Source: CAZNLL01 sp964573885
GTDB taxonomy: Bacteria > Desulfobacterota > DSM-4660 > Desulfatiglandales > Desulfatiglandaceae
Length of the DNA: 22,332 bases
Assembly (NCBI GenBank): GCA_964573885.1
Contig: CAZNLL010000057.1
Location: forward strand, 1-22,332
Direction of reading: 5' to 3'
This document shows, one piece after another, positions 1 through 8,301 of this stretch (position 1 is the stretch's first letter; each line of letters starts with the position of its first letter). The notes under the pieces are model-generated. The model was not told the DNA's origin. It saw nothing but the letters and a program-made list of their open reading frames with translations, and made no database searches. A program made the translations under genes and the position numbers.

Positions 1-5
1 ACAAG

Positions 6-704
6 GTGGAACGAGAAGAAGGAAAGGGCATCAAGGAGTATCTTAGAAATACGCCTTTTCTTTTATTGACCTTTATAGGGATCTGTTTGCTTCTTCTCTT
101 CCTATCCATTTGCTTTTTTGACCCCTCTACGAGACCCAATGAAAGGCATACCTCGTGCCTTTTTATGGCGGGTCTTATCCTCGTCTTGTATCTCTTACAC
201 AGGACCTATCATTTCAGTAAGAGGCGTGGGCTGAGATTGGGGTTGATCACGGTGAGCACCGTGTTTGCCGCAGGATACTTGTCCGCTGCAATCATGTGTA
301 CCGTCAGTTATCATAAATACGGCCGGGGCTTGACCGGCAAGAGGTGGGAAGTCTTCAGGATGATATCCGAAAAAATCAGGCGGGACATGCCCGAGGTGAC
401 TGTATTCACAACCGGCCCCATAAGTGCCTGCGCATTTTTCTTTTTTACCGGCACCCCGGCTTATGCCCTCACGGAGCTCATTAAGGATTCAATCAAAGTC
501 TCCGACTATCTCGGAGGGCATGAGGGAGTTTGGATACACTTCAGAATCTCATTGAGAAAAGGGAGCCGTTATAAACAGGCCTGGTTCCATCCGGGTCTGA
601 GTGAACAACAGGTCCAGAGATATTTCTTGTCGCATCACCTTTCACCGCGCTTACTTCAGGAAAAGGAGGGCCTTTTCCTCTTTCAGGTGGGTTCAAATGA
701 ATGA
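6..704 (+). CDS. C-terminal part of a polytopic membrane protein, possibly a GT-C type glycosyltransferase
   Basis: The reading frame is open to the left window edge, and the GTG at position 6 is only the first possible start, so the gene probably begins upstream. Three hydrophobic segments are visible at about residues 18-38, 49-65 and 78-102, followed by a soluble domain of about 130 residues. Final membrane helices followed by a periplasmic tail are what the ends of dolichyl-phosphate-mannose-type (GT39/GT-C) glycosyltransferases look like, but I see no diagnostic motif, so the family is a guess. The stop overlaps the next gene by 4 bases (ATGA), which suggests translational coupling with the sugar amidotransferase-like gene and fits a polysaccharide assembly operon. 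Confidence 0.6.
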   Translation: MEREEGKGIKEYLRNTPFLLLTFIGICLLLLFLSICFFDPSTRPNERHTSCLFMAGLILVLYLLHRTYHFSKRRGLRLGLITVSTVFAAGYLSAAIMCTVSYHKYGRGLTGKRWEVFRMISEKIRRDMPEVTVFTTGPISACAFFFFTGTPAYALTELIKDSIKVSDYLGGHEGVWIHFRISLRKGSRYKQAWFHPGLSEQQVQRYFLSHHLSPRLLQEKEGLFLFQVGSNE

Positions 705-1900
705 GCGCGTGTCAGAGGCCGGGGGCATTTGAGATGGGCCTTGTGTGTAAAAGATGTATTCTCCCCGCTGGTTATAAGAGCATCACCTTTGACAGGCAGG
801 GTGTCTGCAACTACTGCAATTATTATGACAGGGTGCGCCGTAGCGCTGGGGTGTTGACCGCCCAAAGGGGCTGCCTCGACCTTAAGTTAAGGACGATTCC
901 CCCGTCATCGCAATACCACTGCCTTGTGGGTCTATCAGGCGGCAGGGATAGTACATACGTCCTTTACAGGCTCAGAAATGAATACGGCCTGAATGTCCTG
1001 GCGGTGACCTTTGACAACGGGTTTCTTACTGACTATGCCAGAGATAACATTGAGCGTGTCGTAGAAAAACTGGGTGTCGACCATTTCTATGTTGATGGGA
1101 ATTGGGATGTTCTTAAAGGCGCCTATCGCCGGGTGATGGTCAGGTTCGCCTATCCCTGCATGGTGTGTTCCTTTGCCATGCTGGGTCAGTTACTCAAGGT
1201 GGGCATCGAGTATCATATCCCCCTTGCCGTGCATGGGGTAACACGGGCCCAGATGTTCAAGGAGTTCCATCCTGCAAGTCGTGATCCAAGGCTGCCCTTT
1301 CTTGAACTCAACCGCCGGCCGTACTCTGCTGAAAATTCCAGGTATGCCTGGAAACAAGCCTGCGGACAGATGGAATATCTGATCCGATACGGCCTGGGTT
1401 CCTCGAAATGGAGATCCCGTTTTATGGCCTTCTTCTTCGGTCCGAGGCAAGGGCTTGATCAGGCACCGATTGTCCCGGAATTTTACGGCCTTTTTCTCTG
1501 GGAGCCCAGGGATGAAGCGGAAATGATCCGCACCCTCTCTCGTGAGACCGGGTGGCGCCGACCCGGTGGTGATAACCCCATGGCCCACTATGACTGCAGG
1601 ATCTATCCGGCTGCAGAATACCTCTCCATGGCAGTATCAGGATATTCCTTAACCTGCCCCGAGCTCAGCTTTTTGGTCCGGGAGGGCCTTTTGTCCCGGG
1701 ACAAGGCCCTGTCTCTTTTGCCTGAAAAGGGGGAGGTTTTCATGAGTGCTCAGGAATCCCTCTACTTGCTCTGCTCGCGTCTGAATATTGATAGAAAAAG
1801 TCTATCCAGGATCCTGCTAAAGGCCCGGATCCGGCAAAAACTGGCCCGTTTGATCCTCCGCACGGGGAGGCACAGACGAAGCAAGGCCTTTAAGGACTAA
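701..1900 (+). CDS. N-acetyl sugar amidotransferase-like PP-loop protein
   Basis: The N-terminus has two Cys pairs (CKRC at 16-19 and CNYC at 36-39) that probably bind a metal, then the PP-loop signature SGGRDS at residues 79-84, and another CxxC (153-156, in YPCMVC). This order matches the WbpG/PseA-like N-acetyl sugar amidotransferases, ATP pyrophosphatases that form amidino groups on nucleotide-linked sugars for O-antigen or flagellar glycans. Its 399 residues are close to the family length. The start at 701 overlaps the upstream stop (ATGA). A second ATG at 734, preceded by a GGGGG run, is an alternative start and would place the first CxxC only four residues in. The gene is convergent with the radical SAM gene; their stops overlap by 4 bases. 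The substrate cannot be told from sequence. Confidence 0.8.
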   Translation: MSACQRPGAFEMGLVCKRCILPAGYKSITFDRQGVCNYCNYYDRVRRSAGVLTAQRGCLDLKLRTIPPSSQYHCLVGLSGGRDSTYVLYRLRNEYGLNVLAVTFDNGFLTDYARDNIERVVEKLGVDHFYVDGNWDVLKGAYRRVMVRFAYPCMVCSFAMLGQLLKVGIEYHIPLAVHGVTRAQMFKEFHPASRDPRLPFLELNRRPYSAENSRYAWKQACGQMEYLIRYGLGSSKWRSRFMAFFFGPRQGLDQAPIVPEFYGLFLWEPRDEAEMIRTLSRETGWRRPGGDNPMAHYDCRIYPAAEYLSMAVSGYSLTCPELSFLVREGLLSRDKALSLLPEKGEVFMSAQESLYLLCSRLNIDRKSLSRILLKARIRQKLARLILRTGRHRRSKAFKD

Positions 1901-3006
1901 GGGATATAACGGGCGGATTGGAAATAGTTGCATCCGTGGCAGGCCTCGACAATGCCCCCCCTCATGGCCTTCCGGAATGTCTGATAGGCCTGGCCCTTCC
2001 ATATTTCCTGGAGTGAGGCGTGTCTCACATTCCCTACGGGATAGTTGTAGCAGGGGTATACATCTCCGCTGGGGGATATGCGCATTAACCACCAGGGAAC
2101 GGTGCATATTCCTTGTTTTACGGTAAAACGCGGGTGGTAGTAGTTGATCATGTCATCAAGGCTGAATTCATGGGGCAGGGTGCGGAACCGGGTTCCTTTA
2201 AAGGGACGCCGCCTTATCTCCTCCAGCTGGTCTCGAAGGATTTTACGGTGGGTCTCATCCATGATATATGGCTCCTGTTTTCGTTCGGTGGGGAGCCTTG
2301 AATCCAGCTCAGCTCCAAACCGATCCAGGGCCGTGTCATAAATTTCCATGAAGGATTTTTCCACACCCATGGCCTCGGCCGTATCGGCAACCGCTGTGAG
2401 GGACTCTACATTTTCTCTGGCTATAACGGTGAAGGTATTGATAATGGGGTAGTTTTTACCCAATCGATGCTTGGCCTCCTGGATGTGGTGGATCCCCTGA
2501 ATCGTTCTTTTGAAAGCGCCCTTTTCAGCCCTCATAAGATCGTGGTGTGCTTCTGAGCCGTCCAGGCCAATCCATAGGGAAATAACTCCAAGGTCTACAA
2601 GACGCTCGGCCATGCCCCTGTCGATCATGGTGGCATTGGTGCCCAGGACGCAGAAAATGCGTCTCGTGGCATAGGCGAGAATGTCCCATACGTCATCCCG
2701 GAGAAAGAGCTCACCTCCGGTAAGAATCCCCAGGGACCGCTTAAAAGGCATGCCGTCTATGACAGATAAAACCTCCCGGGTGGTCAACTCCTCTTGGACG
2801 GGATGGATTTCATCCAGATTATGCCTGCGAAGGTATTCTGTCACAAAGCACATCCTACATCTAAGATTGCACCGGTACGTCAGTTCAAATCGGACCGTAT
2901 AAAAGGGGAGGGGGTGACCCCCGGGCATGGCAAAAGAAACCTTGTGGTACAAGCACCTCAGCCGAGGATATACCCGCTGCAATGCAGAAAAAATGGATGG
3001 ATTCAT
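1897..3006 (-). CDS. Radical SAM protein with SPASM-type C-terminal domain
   Basis: The radical SAM cluster motif CxxxCxxC is seen as C46, C50 and C53 (CNLRCRMC), directly after the ELTYR strand typical of the family. The last 75 residues carry a SPASM-like set of cysteines (GICTVPW, the SPSGDVYPCYNYPVGN segment, then CHGC near the end) for auxiliary Fe-S clusters. Such proteins modify peptides or sugars by radical chemistry; no precursor peptide gene is visible nearby, and the surroundings (sugar amidotransferase, CapK-like ligase) suggest a role in surface glycan or lipid modification. That role is inference. The ATG is preceded by AGGGGTAACAGGG. It is divergent from the CapK-like gene across a 223-base gap in which I see no gene and no clear promoter. 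Confidence 0.85.
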   Translation of the reverse strand: MNPSIFSALQRVYPRLRCLYHKVSFAMPGGHPLPFYTVRFELTYRCNLRCRMCFVTEYLRRHNLDEIHPVQEELTTREVLSVIDGMPFKRSLGILTGGELFLRDDVWDILAYATRRIFCVLGTNATMIDRGMAERLVDLGVISLWIGLDGSEAHHDLMRAEKGAFKRTIQGIHHIQEAKHRLGKNYPIINTFTVIARENVESLTAVADTAEAMGVEKSFMEIYDTALDRFGAELDSRLPTERKQEPYIMDETHRKILRDQLEEIRRRPFKGTRFRTLPHEFSLDDMINYYHPRFTVKQGICTVPWWLMRISPSGDVYPCYNYPVGNVRHASLQEIWKGQAYQTFRKAMRGGIVEACHGCNYFQSARYIP

Positions 3007-3229
3007 ACCCTGTTACCCCTGAGCCAGAATCATTGAGGTGCGGCTTAACATGTCAGGAATATAGGGAAATGAAGCCATCAAGTCAAAACAAATGAGAAGG
3101 ACCTCCGGATGTGGGGTTGCTAGGACCTTGAGGTAAAACAAAGGCTCGTCTATATTAACCGGGGTCTCTGGACCTTTGCCCTGTCACCTCGGCCCTTTGA
3201 ATAAACCCTTTTTCCATTTTTCATTTTTT

Positions 3230-4570
3230 ATGGCCATTGACTTTCGAATAAGGGACTTTTTTTACCCCATCTCCATCCTGAAGCTTAGGTCTGTGCTGGA
3301 GCAGACCCAGTGGATGCCCCTGGAAGAGTTGCGCGCATATCAGGAACGAAAATTGGCCTCTGTACTTAGACAGGCTTACTGTCACGTGCCTTATTACCGT
3401 GAAACCTTTCAAAGATTGGGGCTTCGGCCCTCGGATATCCGGTATATCGATGACCTCAAGAAGCTTCCCCTGCTGGGAAGAGAAACCGTCCGAAAGAGGG
3501 GGGCATCCTTAAGGGCCGATAACGCAAGGCGATTTCATCCCCGCATCTATAAGACCAGCGGTACATCAGGTCAATCCCTGGAATTTTGCCTCGATAAAGG
3601 GGCTAACACCCTCGAATTCGTCTATTACTGGCGGCACTGGGGTTGGGCCGGGTTCAGATTGGGGGACCCTTTTGCAGAGTTAGGAAGCCAATACTTCTTG
3701 GCGCGAAAGAAACTGGATAATGCGTTATACTCTTGGCAGCCATATCTCAGGAGACTCATGCTTAATGGGAGCCAGGTTTCCCATGATTTGGTGGAAGGCA
3801 TGGCCAGGGCAATCAGAAGATACAGGCCAAAATTTCTCAAAGGCATGGCGTCCACCCTCTATTATTTCGCCCTGTGCCTCAAGGAGGCGGGGATCGACGA
3901 TCTCTCTTTCAAGGCCGTTTTTTCCACGGGGGAAACGTTTATGCCTCAATATCGTACGATGGTGGAAGGCGTCTTTAAGGGGCCTGTGCTGGATTCATAC
4001 GGCCATATGGAGCGGACTGTAGCCATTTCCCAGTGCCTTGAAGGGGGTTATCATATCAATTCGGACTACGGCATCATGGAACTTGATCATGCGGAAGCCT
4101 CTGCCCGGGAAAAGACCATCAGAGGTAATGTAGTCGGTACCTCTCTTTATAATCTCTCCATGCCTTTTATCCGGTATGATGTAGGTGACCATGCTGAGAT
4201 TTTCTTGGATAAGCGGTCTTGCCCGTGTGGCCGGACCCTTCCTCTGGCCAAAACGATTCATGGGAGAAGAGAGGATACTGTTGTGACCCCGGATGGACGT
4301 TTTATTACATCCATGTTTCTGCTGCCGGATTTGATCGAGGGAATTCATTTTGTACAATTCATCCAGGAGTCAAAGACCCGGCTTTGTATAAACCTGGTCC
4401 CTGGAGAGGCGTGGAATGGGGGTAAGGAAGGCAAGCTTTGTCTCTATACTAGGAAGCTGGTGGGTCCGGATATGAAGATCCGGATTCGATCTGTCACCCC
4501 GGGTGATCTTCTAAGGGATGCCCCGGGCAAATACCGGACTGTGATTTCCCAGGTGAAGGCCTCTGGATGA
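3230..4570 (+). CDS. CapK/PaaK-family adenylate-forming enzyme (phenylacetate-CoA ligase-like)
   Basis: The AMP-binding loop YKTSGTSGQ lies about 105 residues in, followed by the CapK-type segments FSTGE, the DSYGHMERT region and RYDVGDHAE, then CPCGRTLP in the C-terminal part. The protein is 446 residues from the ATG at 3230, the usual size of CapK-like proteins found in capsule and exopolysaccharide loci; true phenylacetate-CoA ligases share the fold. I chose ATG 3230 because the family-like sequence begins there. The frame stays open to a TTG at 3176, which would add 18 residues of low complexity, and neither start has a convincing ribosome site. It is convergent with the FAD-dependent gene, with 21 bases between stops. 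The acyl substrate is unknown. Confidence 0.8.
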   Translation: MAIDFRIRDFFYPISILKLRSVLEQTQWMPLEELRAYQERKLASVLRQAYCHVPYYRETFQRLGLRPSDIRYIDDLKKLPLLGRETVRKRGASLRADNARRFHPRIYKTSGTSGQSLEFCLDKGANTLEFVYYWRHWGWAGFRLGDPFAELGSQYFLARKKLDNALYSWQPYLRRLMLNGSQVSHDLVEGMARAIRRYRPKFLKGMASTLYYFALCLKEAGIDDLSFKAVFSTGETFMPQYRTMVEGVFKGPVLDSYGHMERTVAISQCLEGGYHINSDYGIMELDHAEASAREKTIRGNVVGTSLYNLSMPFIRYDVGDHAEIFLDKRSCPCGRTLPLAKTIHGRREDTVVTPDGRFITSMFLLPDLIEGIHFVQFIQESKTRLCINLVPGEAWNGGKEGKLCLYTRKLVGPDMKIRIRSVTPGDLLRDAPGKYRTVISQVKASG

Positions 4571-4591
4571 TCCTCTTGAAAGAGCGACTCT

Positions 4592-5947
4592 TCACCTCCC
4601 TGGAGACGAATACTGCTCGACGATTTCGCGGCCCAATGTCATCATGTCGTGAATCCACGCGTAGGTGAAGCGTCCTGCCCTGCCGGAGATCTTCAGGTTC
4701 TTAAAGCCATGTAAGAAAAGTCCTATTTTATCGGCCTTTTCCCGGGAGTCTGTTTTCAGGACCGGATAGCAGTCATGCATCCGGACAAGGGATGCGTCTA
4801 TAATCTCCCCCTCCCTTGCCCAGCCGATTTGAGAAATCTGTGAGCAGACGAGTTCAATGACTCTTTCGTCTTCCAGATCCCAGACCCAGTCCCCCTCCTG
4901 GGCAGGGATTTCAGCGATCAGGGATGTTTTTCCGGGCGGTGACATGGCCCTGCTCCTGTTTTTGGGTTCGTATATCCTGGTAAATATAAAATCAGGGGAG
5001 GGAAAATAGACGGTGGCGCTTTTCGTGACGGAGGCCTTGTTCAGGAACAGGGCGACCAGTATGACATGGCGGTATCGAAGGGCCTGTGCGAAGCGCATGA
5101 TATCTTCCGGCGGAGTCGGGGCCATGAGTTTCACAAGAAGCGGCATTGGTAAGGTGCTTACGATGTCCTTGGCCTGTATCTCCTTTTGTTCATTGATTTC
5201 TATTGCCTGGATTCGGTCATAGTTATGGAAGACTCTGGTTATTTTTGAATTGACCAGGATATTTTCCTCACCGCAGCATTCGGCAAGTCTTCGGGGGATC
5301 ATACCGATCCCCATAGTGGGGTAGTGAAATGACCCATCCAAATGCTGCGATTTGGCCTTTTGTGCACCCACCGCCTCTAAAAGAAAGGATTTTAAGGTAA
5401 GTCCCGTGAGCCTTTTCCCTGCGATCTCCACGGACAGGTGTTCACAGCGTTCTCCCCACAGTTTTTCAGTGAAATTCAGCAGGAAAAGATCAGCAAGGGT
5501 CTTGCCGTAGGTATACAGGGCGAAATCCTTGAAATTCCCCTGGGGAGAGACTTTTTTGAGCCTTGAATGAACCAGTTCAAGAACCGCCTTGGCGAGGGTG
5601 GAAAGGCCCATATTCCGAACCAGGTTAAGGGGCGAAAGGGGGAAATCGATAAATCGGTTGTCATAAAAAATCTGACTTTGGATGTGACAAGCCTTCAAGT
5701 CTTCACCTAGAAGCCTTTTGATTTCCCGGGTTGTCTGTCCGTCCCTATCATGAAAACGATGGGCACCAGAGTCGAAGAGGAATTCTCCATGTTCCAGGGT
5801 GCCACAATTCCCTCCTATGCGGTTTGTCGCCTCATAAATGGTGAAAGGAAGGCCCCGTTTCTTGGCATAGTACCCGACCACGAGGCCTGCCATACCCCCA
5901 CCAAGGATCGAGATCCTTCCGGGGCCTTTATCTCTACCCATGCTCAT
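4592..5947 (-). CDS. FAD-dependent oxidoreductase, amine-oxidase/protoporphyrinogen-oxidase-like
   Basis: A Rossmann FAD-binding motif is seen as ILGGGMAGL (residues 14-22), with the acidic residue ending strand 2 (YEATNRIGGN at 38-47), the standard pattern of flavin amine oxidases. The following region, GEFLFDSGAHRFH and the YDNRFIDFPLSP stretch, resembles proteins of the UDP-galactopyranose mutase/protoporphyrinogen oxidase-like group that are common in polysaccharide loci. The C-terminal GRAGRF segment would close the FAD site. The 451-residue length is normal. There is no strong ribosome site, and a second ATG lies two codons in. It sits downstream of yedF on the same strand with a 104-base gap, so it could be partly co-transcribed with selD-yedF, but its content points to the glycan genes on the other side. 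Confidence 0.75.
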   Translation of the reverse strand: MSMGRDKGPGRISILGGGMAGLVVGYYAKKRGLPFTIYEATNRIGGNCGTLEHGEFLFDSGAHRFHDRDGQTTREIKRLLGEDLKACHIQSQIFYDNRFIDFPLSPLNLVRNMGLSTLAKAVLELVHSRLKKVSPQGNFKDFALYTYGKTLADLFLLNFTEKLWGERCEHLSVEIAGKRLTGLTLKSFLLEAVGAQKAKSQHLDGSFHYPTMGIGMIPRRLAECCGEENILVNSKITRVFHNYDRIQAIEINEQKEIQAKDIVSTLPMPLLVKLMAPTPPEDIMRFAQALRYRHVILVALFLNKASVTKSATVYFPSPDFIFTRIYEPKNRSRAMSPPGKTSLIAEIPAQEGDWVWDLEDERVIELVCSQISQIGWAREGEIIDASLVRMHDCYPVLKTDSREKADKIGLFLHGFKNLKISGRAGRFTYAWIHDMMTLGREIVEQYSSPGR

Positions 5948-6051
5948 GATTACTGATAAGGTGCCTTCGGGCGGGTTGTCAAGGAGTCTTTCAGCCGAAA
6001 TCCGGGTCAGTTTTGTGATAAGGAAGGGTTCTATGCGGCCGGATTCGGGTT

Positions 6052-6654
6052 CTATAAATTGATCACCTTGTCGGCCAGCTGCATGGCGGTTACGATATCC
6101 AACATATTGGTGGTTTCACCCACCTGCTTTTGCTCCAGGAGGTCAAAGTGGGTCAGGCAGGTGCCGCAAACAAGGATGTATATCCCTTCCTGCTCCAGTC
6201 CCTTCAGTATAGGAAGGACCTCGGAATCGGAAATGGTCAGTTTAACGCCGTTATTTACAAACACCAGTCGCCATAGTTCGTCGCCCATTTCCTTAAGGGT
6301 TTTAAGAAAGCTCACCATGAGCTTCAACCCCAATTCGTCATCTCCATGACCCATTCGGTCTGTGGACACCATGACCATGATCTTCTTTTTTCCCTGGTGC
6401 GTCCCGGGTTCCTCGGCCGTCGCATCAGACAAAGGCGCCCCGCTTGCTGTTCCGATGACGTGAAAGTCTGCCCCTTCTTCTTCAAAGGATATCTCAAAGT
6501 GCTGGGTTCCTAAAAAGCGGGACACGTTCTGTTTGGCCGCCTCATTGTCCACGATGACCCTGACCTCGCCGGGGCGGTGCCTTTCAATAATTTCCTTGGT
6601 TTGAAGCACCGGGGCAGGACAGGCCAGCCCTCGGCAATCGAGTGTCTTTGTCAA
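6052..6654 (-). CDS. yedF: YedF, selenium-metabolism TusA-DsrE fusion protein
   Basis: Two domains are visible. Residues 1-70 are TusA-like, with the sulfur-carrier motif RGLACPAP (Cys12); residues 90-200 are DsrE-like, with a redox pair CGTC (Cys163, Cys166). This fused architecture and the 200-residue length match the YedF family associated with selenium use. It would carry sulfur or selenium as persulfide or perselenide; the transfer partner is not established. The start is TTG at 6654, chosen because AGGAGG lies 9 bases upstream. It follows selD by 49 bases, so the two form an operon. The CGTC of its DsrE domain lines up with the UGVC of the small DsrE-like selenoprotein at 7938-8249, giving an internal reference for that Sec call. 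Confidence 0.9.
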   Translation of the reverse strand: MTKTLDCRGLACPAPVLQTKEIIERHRPGEVRVIVDNEAAKQNVSRFLGTQHFEISFEEEGADFHVIGTASGAPLSDATAEEPGTHQGKKKIMVMVSTDRMGHGDDELGLKLMVSFLKTLKEMGDELWRLVFVNNGVKLTISDSEVLPILKGLEQEGIYILVCGTCLTHFDLLEQKQVGETTNMLDIVTAMQLADKVINL

Positions 6655-6703
6655 ATCCTAATTCCTCCTGATCCACCGAATGAAGGGGCCATGGGCCTCG
6701 CGT

Positions 6704-7756
6704 TCAATCCACAACGATCTTTCCTGCAGGCCCTGGTATGACCTCACCGATAAGGGTTGCTTCTGGAACTCCCCCATTCTGGAGGGCCTCCAGCAGGCCT
6801 TCGGCCTTTTTGCCATCCACACAAATGAGAAGCCCTCCCGAGGTCTGGGCGTCAAAAAGCACATCCTGCATCAGGCGGTCCACTGATGAAGAGAACTCTA
6901 CCATGCATTCCCTATACTCCCGGTTTTTAAAGGTCCCCGCCGGCACAAGGCCCATTGCCGCATATTCCAGTGTGCCCTGGATAACCGGAATGGTCCGGCT
7001 TGAGAGCCGCATGCTCAACGACGACTCGGCCAGCATCTCCGCCAGGTGACCCAAAAGGCCGAAGCCCGTAATGTCCGTGCAGGCGTGGACGGGGTAGCGC
7101 TCCATGATCTCGGCCGCATCCTTGTTCAGCTGTGCCATAAGGCGGGTGACGCCCTCCACGGTCTCCCCGGAAGCGAGACCGCCCTTGATGGCCGTATTTA
7201 TGATGCCTGTGCCCAGGGGTTTGGTTAATATGAGGCTGTCACCTGCCAGGAGGCCCTTCTTGGTGAGGACCCGATCCGGGTGGATGAAGCCGGTCACTGA
7301 GAGGCCGTATTTGAGTTCCGTATCTTCTATGCTGTGCCCTCCTACGAGGACCACGCTGGCCTCGGTCATTTTGTCCAGGCCTCCCTGGATGATCTGACGA
7401 AGGACTGTCATGTCCATGTCTTTCAGGGGAAAGGCCACCAGGTTCATGGCTGTCTTGGGGATCCCGCCCATGGCATAGACATCACTCAAAGCGTTGGCCG
7501 CGGCAATCTGCCCGAACCAGTAAGGATCGTCCACAATGGGGGTGAAGAAATCCACCGTCTGAATAAGGGCAAGCTCGTCATTGACCCTGTAAACGCCCGC
7601 GTCGTCCGCCCTTTGAAGGCCCACAATGACATTGGCGTTGGTGGGGAATTCAAGCCCGCACAATGCCCTGTCCAGGTCCCCTGGAGGAAGTTTCGAAGCT
7701 CAACCCGCCCCCTTGACCGACTCGGTGAGTCGCGGGGCCTTGGAATGGTCCATCAT
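6704..7756 (-). CDS. selD: Selenide, water dikinase (selenophosphate synthase), selenocysteine-containing
   Basis: SelD makes selenophosphate from selenide and ATP for Sec and selenouridine synthesis. The frame reads from ATG 7756 (AAGGAG just upstream) through an in-frame UGA at 7702-7700 (codon 19) to the stop at 6704, giving 350 residues, a normal SelD length. The segment GAG-U-ASK-LP aligns with the GAGCGCK segment of E. coli SelD, with Sec at the place of catalytic Cys17 and the essential Lys conserved. Downstream motifs such as VDFFTPIVDD, ANALSDVYAMGG, GGHSIED and DITGFGLLGHL are typical of SelD. A hairpin starting 14 nt after the UGA fits a bacterial SECIS. An annotation pipeline treating UGA as stop would start at the TTG at 7663 and lose the active site. 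Confidence 0.95.
7671..7685 (-). promoter_or_regulatory. Candidate bacterial SECIS hairpin of selD
   Basis: On the minus strand TCCAGG pairs perfectly with CCTGGA around a GGA apical loop (the loop can also be drawn as GGGAC). The loop begins 20 nt after the UGA codon, within the spacing accepted for bacterial SECIS elements, and starts with GG as SelB recognition usually requires. The hairpin lies inside the coding frame. Confidence 0.7.
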
Positions 7757-7795
7757 GGTTCTCCTTGGCAGGAAATTAAGTGATCCAAAAAAATT

Positions 7796-7837
7796 ATGCT
7801 AGTATAGAGATCCCGATTTTTCAAACTGGAAATTCCA
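7796..7837 (-). promoter_or_regulatory. selD-yedF promoter with upstream palindromic operator
   Basis: The minus strand has a -35 box TTGAAA (7824-7819), a 17-nt spacer and a -10-like TAGCAT (7801-7796); an alternative -10 TATACT lies at 7807-7802. Two bases upstream of the -35 box is the palindrome TGGAATTTCCA (7837-7827). The same palindrome with the same joint to a TTGACA box precedes yedE (14554-14536), so a common regulator is likely; the LysR protein at 15547-16515 is the natural candidate. Half-copies of the GGAAATT box also occur at 7771-7779 and, inverted, at 7872-7879, which lies nearer the divergent DsrE-like gene. Confidence 0.55.
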
Positions 7838-7937
7838 ATAACAAAGAGAATGGGGTTAGGAGAAACCGATTGAATTTCCCCTGGATGTCTGCTTAACTGT
7901 GATCAATGTCCTTTCACCAACACTAAAGGGGGTGGCC

Positions 7938-8249
7938 GTGAGTAAGGTGCTGGTCATCATTTCAAGCGACGATGGAGAAACCATTTACAATGCCATGAGG
8001 CTCGCCAACATCGGGGTGGAGAAGGGCGATGAGGTGAGCGTTTTCATGCTGGGTAAGGGGGTGCTCTTTGAAAAGGCCGGGGGCGAGTACAATGTGATGG
8101 GCGAGATAAATAAGTTCGAAGGGGATTTTTTTGTGTGAGGGGTTTGCCTCAAATCCCACGGTCTGGTGGAATCAGGTACATGCCCCATCGGGTGGATGGA
8201 CGACCTTTACGAACTTTCCATGGAAGCGGATAAGGTTTTTACCTTTTAA
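7938..8249 (+). CDS. DsrE-like selenoprotein with UxxC redox motif
   Basis: Reading through the in-frame UGA at 8136-8138 gives a 103-residue DsrE-family protein ending at TAA 8247-8249. Residues 1-40 form the family's first strand and helix (KVLVIISSDDGETIYNAMR), and the redox loop reads FFV-U-GVC-LKS (Sec67, Cys70), with a third Cys at 82 followed by the usual MDDLYEL and ADKV ending. The family sequence continues without change of frame after the UGA, and the DsrE domain of YedF next door has CGTC at this position. The start is GTG 7938, preceded by AGGGGGTGG; an earlier GTG at 7899 lacks such a site. It is divergent from selD, with which it shares a 181-base control region. It probably relays selenium or sulfur, or acts as a redox protein. 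Stopping at the UGA would leave a 66-residue fragment lacking all three redox residues. Confidence 0.88.
8154..8170 (+). promoter_or_regulatory. Candidate bacterial SECIS hairpin of the DsrE-like gene
   Basis: CCAC (8156-8159) pairs with GTGG (8166-8169) around the loop GGTCTG; the stem extends by one T-A pair past an unpaired C. The loop begins 21 nt after the UGA and starts with GGUC, the same four bases as the apical loop of the E. coli fdhF SECIS. Confidence 0.65.
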
Positions 8250-8251
8250 AG

Positions 8252-8274
8252 GGACCAGGCGGTGGAACCGGTCC
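8252..8274. terminator. Possible weak bidirectional terminator hairpin between convergent genes
   Basis: GGACC pairs with GGTCC, extended inward by GG/CC past one unpaired A, in the 52-base gap between the DsrE-like gene and the ApgM-like gene. There is no real T tract on either side (only TT or CTTT), so termination is plausible from position but weakly supported. Confidence 0.3.
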
Positions 8275-8301
8275 TTGTGGTGAATGCCCGCTGTTTGCCA
8301 G

